This document shows positions 58,138 to 64,000 of a DNA stretch of 64,000 nucleotides, one piece after another. Numbering within the stretch: position 1 is the first letter of the stretch; each line of letters begins with the position of its first letter. The notes under the pieces were generated by a model. It was not told the origin of the DNA. It searched no databases and was given only the letters and a program-made list of their open reading frames with translations. Both the position numbers and the translations under genes were made by a program. The stretch is from a bacterium (GTDB taxonomy: Bacteria > Vulcanimicrobiota > Vulcanimicrobiia > Vulcanimicrobiales > Vulcanimicrobiaceae), in NCBI GenBank assembly GCA_021794175.1, contig JAJYRI010000003.1, positions 1 through 64,000 of the forward strand, read 5' to 3'.

Positions 58138-59289
58138 ATGAAATTTAGCACCCGAGCGATTCACGTCGGACAAGAGGCCGATCCGACAACCGGCGCGACG
58201 ATCGTTCCCATCTATCAGACCTCGACCTACACGCAGACCGCCGTCGGCGAACATCGCGGCTTCGATTACAGTCGCACCGTCAACCCGACGCGCACCGCTC
58301 TGGAAGCGCAGCTCGCTTCGCTTGAGAGCGCTCGCTATTGTAGTGCCTTCTCCAGCGGCATGGCCGCGACGGCAGCGGTCTTGAACCTCTGTAGCGCCGG
58401 CGACCATATCGTCGTTACCGACGACCTCTACGGAGGCACGTATCGGCTTTTCTCCCGCGTCTTGGAACGCTATGGGATGTCGTTTACCTACGTCGATATG
58501 AGCGATCTCGCCGCGGTCCGTGCCGCTCTGCGGGAAGAGACGAAACTGATCTGGATCGAAACGCCGACAAATCCCCTGCTCAAGATCGTCGACATCGCAG
58601 CGGTCTGCGCGCTCCGTGACGCGCAACGCACGATCGTCGTTGTCGACAACACGTTCGCTTCGCCGTATTTTCAGCAACCGCTCGCGCTGGGAGCCGACGT
58701 CGTCGTCCACTCGACCACGAAATATATCGGCGGCCACTCCGATGTCGTCGGTGGCGCGGCGATCACCGACCGATCCGATCTGCACGATACGATCAAGTTT
58801 CACCAAAACGCCGTCGGCGGCGTCCCGGGACCGCACGATGCATGGCTAACGATGCGCGGCGTCAAGACGCTGGCGCTGCGCATGCGCGAACACGCGGCGA
58901 ATGCAGCGCGGGTCGCCGAATTTCTCGAGCAGCACGATGAAGTCGCGCGGGTCTATTACCCCGGATTGGCGAGCCATCCACAACACGCAATCGCGAAGGC
59001 GCAGATGAGCGGCTTCGGCGGCATGGTGAGCTTCGTCTTACGTGGGCCGGTCGAGCGTGCTTTTGCGTTCGCTCGCGAGACCAAATTGTTTAGTCTCGCC
59101 GAATCGCTCGGTGGCGTAGAATCGTTGCTCTGTCACCCCGCGCGCATGACGCACGGGTCAATTCCGAAGGAAGATCGCGAGCGGCGCGGCGTGACCGACG
59201 GTCTGCTGCGCCTCTCGGTCGGGATCGAAGACTGCGACGACCTCATCGCCGATCTTCGCCAAGCGATCGAACGAAGCGCACCTCGCTAA
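58138..59289 (+). CDS. Cystathionine gamma-synthase/lyase family PLP enzyme
   Basis: STRAIHVGQEADPTTGATIVPIYQTSTYTQ, DNTFASPYFQQPLALGADVVVHSTTKYIGGHSDVVGG. Confidence 0.93.
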   Translation: MKFSTRAIHVGQEADPTTGATIVPIYQTSTYTQTAVGEHRGFDYSRTVNPTRTALEAQLASLESARYCSAFSSGMAATAAVLNLCSAGDHIVVTDDLYGGTYRLFSRVLERYGMSFTYVDMSDLAAVRAALREETKLIWIETPTNPLLKIVDIAAVCALRDAQRTIVVVDNTFASPYFQQPLALGADVVVHSTTKYIGGHSDVVGGAAITDRSDLHDTIKFHQNAVGGVPGPHDAWLTMRGVKTLALRMREHAANAARVAEFLEQHDEVARVYYPGLASHPQHAIAKAQMSGFGGMVSFVLRGPVERAFAFARETKLFSLAESLGGVESLLCHPARMTHGSIPKEDRERRGVTDGLLRLSVGIEDCDDLIADLRQAIERSAPR

Positions 59290-59867
59290 TAGTCACGTCC
59301 GACGGGATAGGCGACGGCACTCGCTCCGGCGAGGTCGTGCTTTGCCCGGCGCTCGCCGATGTTTCCGGCGCGCGCCTCCTCCGAAAGGACAACGCCGCGG
59401 ACGCCGTCGTACCAAATATACGCATAGGAGCGCATTTGGCTGAAGCCATTGCCGGAGCTAACCTTCACCCAATAGGCGGGCATGCCGTTGACGAGCGTTG
59501 CATTTTTACGACGAACGAACATTCCGCCGTGTGACGCACTTCGAAGTTCGTTTACGTAAGTTGCATAGAATCCCCGCAACGACCCATCCGAAAAGCGCTC
59601 GTACGATATGGAGATAATTCGCGCATGCGAATGCCCGACATCAAATCCCCAGACAGCAACCGGAGTCATGTGCGCGGCCGACTGGTATGGTATCGGGCGC
59701 ATTTCGACGAGCACGACGCCCTCCGGAGCGACGTAGTGGATAGCCGGGTCGTTATAGGTCCGCTGAGCTAACGATGCCGGCGGCGGCACGGAGAGCGTCG
59801 CCCCTGCCGGTGCGAAAGAGATCGCGCAGAGCGCGAGCAATACGAGCAGATATCTACGATAGATCAA
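59286..59867 (-). CDS. Hypothetical exported protein
   Basis: Signal peptide MIYRRYLLVLLALCAISFAPAGA; stop overlaps that of the convergent gene. Confidence 0.5.
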   Translation of the reverse strand: MIYRRYLLVLLALCAISFAPAGATLSVPPPASLAQRTYNDPAIHYVAPEGVVLVEMRPIPYQSAAHMTPVAVWGFDVGHSHARIISISYERFSDGSLRGFYATYVNELRSASHGGMFVRRKNATLVNGMPAYWVKVSSGNGFSQMRSYAYIWYDGVRGVVLSEEARAGNIGERRAKHDLAGASAVAYPVGRDY

Positions 59868-60898
59868 CGGTCGAGTACCTCGAGGAGCGCGGTGAAAGCG
59901 CCGATGGAGCGCTCCGTAGTGTTGCGGTGGCCGCCCGGAAACTCCTCGCTTCGAACGCGCACACCGCTCTCGCGAAGGCGGTGTGCGAGCGTTCTAGCGG
60001 CGATATCGAGTCCATACTCGTCGCGACGCCCGGCATCAAGATAACAGAGCGAGAGCTGGGCGAGGATCTCCCGGTTCTCGGCGTCATACTCTACCGGGTC
60101 GAAGGCGAGCCAACGGGCGAAGACTTCGTCCTTGATTTCGCCGCTGCGGAGATCGAATGGGAACTCCACATCGAAGGCGCGCTGCGAGCGCGGTGAGTAG
60201 GCCGCCGCGCACGCGAGAATGAAGAGCGCGGAGTAATCCTCATCGCGACGCGAAGAGGCACGGTGGAACTCTTCCGTAAACGCGGCCGGATCGCCGCCGT
60301 AACGCTCGAGCGCTCGTTGTGCCGCAGGGAAAAGCATCGGCATCGTCAAGCGAAAATACGCATCGCCCGCAATCGAAGCAAGCGCGGAAAAGCGCCCAGG
60401 GAAATGCGCGGCGATGTGCAGCGCTCCGAAGCCGCCGGAGGACTTTCCGACGATCCCGCGCGCACTCGGGCGGTGAATGCTCCGATAGCGGCGGTCGACT
60501 TCATCGACGATCTCCATCGCTACATGTCGTGCGACATCGCCGTTCTGCAGCGAATCGACGTATTGCGAGCCGCCGAGGCGCGTCGCGCCATCGATGAAGA
60601 CCAGAATCGCCGGGGGCAACGACCCGGCGAGCATCGCCGCATCGGCCTGTTGAACGAGGTTACGCTCCCACGGATCTGCCGAGAGCCCCTTGAGGAGACT
60701 CGAACCATGTCCGTGCAAATAATAGATGATCGCATAGCGTTGCGATCCGTAGGGATCGTATTCCGGAGGCAAGTAGACACCGAAAAAACGCTCGATAGGA
60801 TCGCCGAGCACGCCGCTTGCAAGCGCCTCCGATCGGAGCGTGCAGATTTCGAGACTCCCGCGGAGGCCGAGCAGATCGCTCAAGATTCGAAATGACAC
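59864..60898 (-). CDS. Esterase family (enterochelin esterase-like) alpha/beta hydrolase
   Basis: FFGVYLPPEYDPYGSQRYAIIYYLHGHGSS, ARGIVGKSSGGFGALHIAAHFPGRFSALAS. Confidence 0.85.
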   Translation of the reverse strand: MSFRILSDLLGLRGSLEICTLRSEALASGVLGDPIERFFGVYLPPEYDPYGSQRYAIIYYLHGHGSSLLKGLSADPWERNLVQQADAAMLAGSLPPAILVFIDGATRLGGSQYVDSLQNGDVARHVAMEIVDEVDRRYRSIHRPSARGIVGKSSGGFGALHIAAHFPGRFSALASIAGDAYFRLTMPMLFPAAQRALERYGGDPAAFTEEFHRASSRRDEDYSALFILACAAAYSPRSQRAFDVEFPFDLRSGEIKDEVFARWLAFDPVEYDAENREILAQLSLCYLDAGRRDEYGLDIAARTLAHRLRESGVRVRSEEFPGGHRNTTERSIGAFTALLEVLDR

Positions 60899-60949
60899 CG
60901 ATGCTCCTTTCGCGCGAGGGACGCGCCTTCCTCACCCGAAGAGCCGAGC

Positions 60950-63292
60950 ATGCCTCCGCTCCGCCGTTACGCTGCCGTTGTCCTATCGATCGCTTTCATC
61001 GGCGCGCTCGCGCCGGCTCGGCAGGGTTGGGTGGATCACCGGCGCGGCATCCACCATTTTCTCTATGCCGCCTCCTTCTTCTACGCACGGACGCCGCGCT
61101 CGCAATGGGCGGTGGATCTCCGCGCCTACCGCGCAATGGGCATCAACACCATCGATCTCTACATTCCGTGGAACTTCCAGGAGCCGCGCCCGGGCGACTT
61201 CGATTTTACCGGACGCACCAATCCCCGGCGCGACGTACGCGGGCTCTTCGCACTCATCGTCGCCGACGGTTTTCGCATCATCGTACGGCCCGGCCCGGTG
61301 ATTCGAAACGAGTGGCGCAATGGAGGGTATCCCGCATGGTTGCTGGTTGGGAGAGCATATCGCATGCCGTTGCACGATATTCTCCAGGGGCGCTACCCGG
61401 CGACGGCAACGCTCCAAAATGCCCGCGCCGACGACGCGGCAAAAGAGTGGCTCGCGAACGCCGACCACCTTCGCGCAGTGCATCGATGGTTCCACGCGCT
61501 CTTTACCGCGATCGCTCCCTGGTCCAACAGCGTCGCTGCGGTTGCGCTCGACGACGACCAAGGAGCGTACATCGATAACGACACCTGGCCGGCGCCGCAC
61601 TGGCACGCCTACATTCGTTGGCTCAAAGCCGCAGTGCGCGACGAGATCGGCCCGAACGTGCCGTTGTTCGTCAACACCTATCAGAGTAAGGTGCCTGCGG
61701 CGATCGGCGCCTGGGCATGGGGAAACTGGTATCAGAGCGATGCCTATCGCATCGGCACGCACGACCTCGCACAACTCATTTTCTCAACCGCGCTTTTGCA
61801 AACGCAGGTGCACCGCGCCGTCATGCAGAGCGAGTTTCAAGCCGGTTGGCTACAAGGCGCAGGCGAAACGCACCCACGCCCGGCCGCCCCGGAAAACACC
61901 ACCATCGCGCTCCACCAACTGTTCCAACTCGGCGCGCACGCAATCGTCAATTTTCCCGTTCAAGATACGATGAATCCCGCCGGTTGGGAGGCCCCGTGGG
62001 CGAACGCGCTCTATGCATGGAACGCCGCGCTCTCGCTCGGCGGCGTGCGGCAGGCGCGCTACGCACCGACCGCCGATTTTGGCGCACTGGTGGAAAAAGT
62101 GGGCGCGCGTCAGCTCGCGCGCTTACATCCCGATGCGAATATCGCCGTCGCCTGGCCGGTCAGCGCGTATCCTCCAGGCAACGTCGACAACGCACGCATC
62201 GCTGCATTTGCAGCAGCGACCATTCGCGCGTTCATGCAATGCCGTGCGCTCGCGCTCACCTGTCGTGCCGTCGATCTCCGCTTCGCCGAACCGGGAACGC
62301 TCGCACGGTATCGCGCGCTCGTTCTCCCACCGATTGCCGATGAAGCCGGCATGCTCCCAGCGGTCCGCGCGCGCTTGGCGCGCTATCGTCGGCACGGCGC
62401 ACTCGTCCGATCCCCGCGCGCGGCACGTGCGCGAGGAATCGCACCGACAAACGGCGGCACCGAGGACGCGACGCTGCTGCTCGGCCCGCGCCGACGGAGC
62501 GCGCTCTTCGATCAGTTTAACCTGGCAAAAACGCCGCGCGCGATCCCGGAGGTCACGCTGGCAATCGGTTCGGCGCAGGTGACGATTCCCGCGCATGCGC
62601 TCGCGCCCGGCGAGGCCTGCGATTGGCGTATCGATCGGGTCGCGCCGACGAAAGCGCGCGTGTCATGGGTCCTCTGCACGCCGCCGCTTCCACGCACGCG
62701 CGCGATGAACGCCGATGACGATCTCCAGGCACTCGTCGCGGCGATTCGCTCCGATGGAACGCCGACGTACGTTCTGCGTAACGCGCGTTTGCGTTTGATC
62801 GTCAGCGCCGATGCCGGCGCACGTTCCTTCGTGCTCGAGGATCGGCGCCGGAAAACGAATCTAGCAACGAGCATCGGTCTCTTTCGCGACGATGTTGCGA
62901 AGCCGCTGCCTCCATCGAAGCGCGATTATATCGCGCCGTTCACCCACCCCTTCGAGGCAGGTACGTTCAATCGCCGCTATCGTTGCGTTGACCGCAGCGG
63001 GCCGGCGGCGCAGATACTGACCTGCCGCTATCGCGCCCCCGACCTGGCGGCAACGCCGGTCGATTTCACGAAGACCTTTATTCTCGATCCACGGCGCGCG
63101 CTGCTTCGCGTGCTCTTGGCATGCTCCGCGCGCTGCATTTCCATCAACGCGTTTACTGCGGGTGGGGACGAACGCATCCGTACGATCGGCGGCGATCCGC
63201 TCGCCGTCTCCAGCCCACTGGGGAGCCGGCTGCTCGAACTGCGCTATCGCCGGCACGCCGAGATCGACATCAGCCTTCCAGGAGCGCCGTAG
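60950..63292 (+). CDS. Beta-galactosidase (glycoside hydrolase family 35-like)
   Basis: FLYAASFFYARTPRSQWAVDLRAYRAMGINTIDLYIPWNFQEPRPGDFDFTGRTNPRRDVRGLFALIVADGFRIIVRPGPVIRNEWRNGGYPAWLL. Confidence 0.85.
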   Translation: MPPLRRYAAVVLSIAFIGALAPARQGWVDHRRGIHHFLYAASFFYARTPRSQWAVDLRAYRAMGINTIDLYIPWNFQEPRPGDFDFTGRTNPRRDVRGLFALIVADGFRIIVRPGPVIRNEWRNGGYPAWLLVGRAYRMPLHDILQGRYPATATLQNARADDAAKEWLANADHLRAVHRWFHALFTAIAPWSNSVAAVALDDDQGAYIDNDTWPAPHWHAYIRWLKAAVRDEIGPNVPLFVNTYQSKVPAAIGAWAWGNWYQSDAYRIGTHDLAQLIFSTALLQTQVHRAVMQSEFQAGWLQGAGETHPRPAAPENTTIALHQLFQLGAHAIVNFPVQDTMNPAGWEAPWANALYAWNAALSLGGVRQARYAPTADFGALVEKVGARQLARLHPDANIAVAWPVSAYPPGNVDNARIAAFAAATIRAFMQCRALALTCRAVDLRFAEPGTLARYRALVLPPIADEAGMLPAVRARLARYRRHGALVRSPRAARARGIAPTNGGTEDATLLLGPRRRSALFDQFNLAKTPRAIPEVTLAIGSAQVTIPAHALAPGEACDWRIDRVAPTKARVSWVLCTPPLPRTRAMNADDDLQALVAAIRSDGTPTYVLRNARLRLIVSADAGARSFVLEDRRRKTNLATSIGLFRDDVAKPLPPSKRDYIAPFTHPFEAGTFNRRYRCVDRSGPAAQILTCRYRAPDLAATPVDFTKTFILDPRRALLRVLLACSARCISINAFTAGGDERIRTIGGDPLAVSSPLGSRLLELRYRRHAEIDISLPGAP

Positions 63293-63323
63293 CGCGGCGC
63301 GAACCATCCGCCCTGCCGAGCCT

Positions 63324-63407
63324 GGGGAAGTGGCGGAATGGCAGACGCAGCCGCCTCAAAAGCGGCCGAGGCAACTCATGTGGGTTCGAGTCCCACCTTC
63401 CCCACCA
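63324..63407 (+). tRNA. tRNA-Leu (CAA)
   Basis: GGGGAAGTGGCGGAATGGCAGACGCAGCCGCCTCAAAAGCGGCCGAGGCAACTCATGTGGGTTCGAGTCCCACCTTCCCCACCA. Confidence 0.96.
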
Positions 63408-63478
63408 AATTCCCCTCGTGAAAACCCCCTAAACCGGCCCGACTGCTAACATACTGCTAACAGGTCGGCGAGCGAGGG

Positions 63479-64000
63479 TTATCCTCGCGCCCTCCGGCGC
63501 TCGGCTGAGAAGGCTGCATCGAGCTTCTCGGCCCCCTCTCGTTTGAGGCTCTCTGTAACGTGGGCATAGACGTCGGCGGTCGTCGAGATCGTGGAATGCC
63601 CGAGCGAGTCGCTCACGGTCTTCAGGTCGACGCCGGATGCCAACATGATCGACGCATACGAGTGCCGGAGATCGTGGAGGCGAAGGGGCGGGATATTCGC
63701 CCTCCGCAGCGCCCGAGTGAAGGCCACGCCGAAGGTGTTGGGAACCCACGGCTCGCCGAGCTGCTCGAAGATGAGCGTTTCATCCGTCGGGCGCCCAAAC
63801 CCGTAGCTTAGAAAACGCTGCGCCTGCTCGCGCCGGTGCCGGCGAAGACGCTCGACGACGAACCCCGGAATGCTCAGCGTGCGCCGCGATCGCTTCGTCT
63901 TCGGGTCTTTGAAGCGCGTCTCGCCCTTATAGCGTTCGATCGAGCGCGCAACCAGAAGCACTCTCGCATCGAGATCGACGTCGCCCCATCGCAACGCCAA
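63479..64000 (-). mobile_element. Tyrosine recombinase / phage integrase, C-terminal part (runs off window)
   Basis: RRANIPPLRLHDLRHSYASIMLASGVDLKTVSDSLGHSTISTTADVYAHV, catalytic R-H-x-x-R and Y motifs. Confidence 0.92.

Noticed and set aside
1-64000. CRISPR arrays
   Set aside because: No regularly spaced direct repeats seen on either strand

Overview
GC-rich bacterial chromosome segment (taxon not established). The gene order and families recall deep-branching Gram-negative lineages such as Eremiobacterota/Vulcanimicrobiota, but that is only an impression. Left edge (0-3.1 kb): mobile-element scrap (IS256 N-terminus, an IS3-family element inserted into another IS3 orfA, a cupin gene remnant) and a MazF/RHH toxin-antitoxin pair. 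About 3.2-25.5 kb: core genes rpsT, a ThrE-like exporter, a very long minus-strand cluster (complete type IV pilus set, aroC, aroK, aroB, priA), tRNA-Ser, aroE, a YqeG-like phosphatase and the B12-dependent ribonucleotide reductase. 25.5-28.7 kb: accessory patch with a transposase remnant, serine hydrolase, truncated RibD/DHFR-like gene, and a DIP1984-family gene followed directly by a tRNA-like sequence. 28.8-45.2 kb: two class III cyclases, msrA, envelope genes, and the rimM-khpA-rpsP-ffh-acpP-fabG-fabD-fabH-rpmF-DUF177 cluster. 45.2-46.5 kb: lytic transglycosylase-like gene plus two small paralogous helical proteins. 46.5-63.4 kb: tRNA-Ile, two tRNA-Ala, DUF4382 protein, FkbM methyltransferase, rnpB, DUF1858, DUF2203, a RapZ-like gene with altered Walker A, yvcK, transsulfuration genes, GH35, tRNA-Leu. 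Right edge: tyrosine recombinase next to tRNA-Leu. Best leads for something undescribed: (1) DIP1984 gene plus tRNA-like RNA, (2) transglycosylase plus paralogous helical proteins, (3) sigma factor embedded in the pilus operon, (4) RapZ-like protein lacking the P-loop lysine. All calls come from reading sequence and translations; no searches were run.
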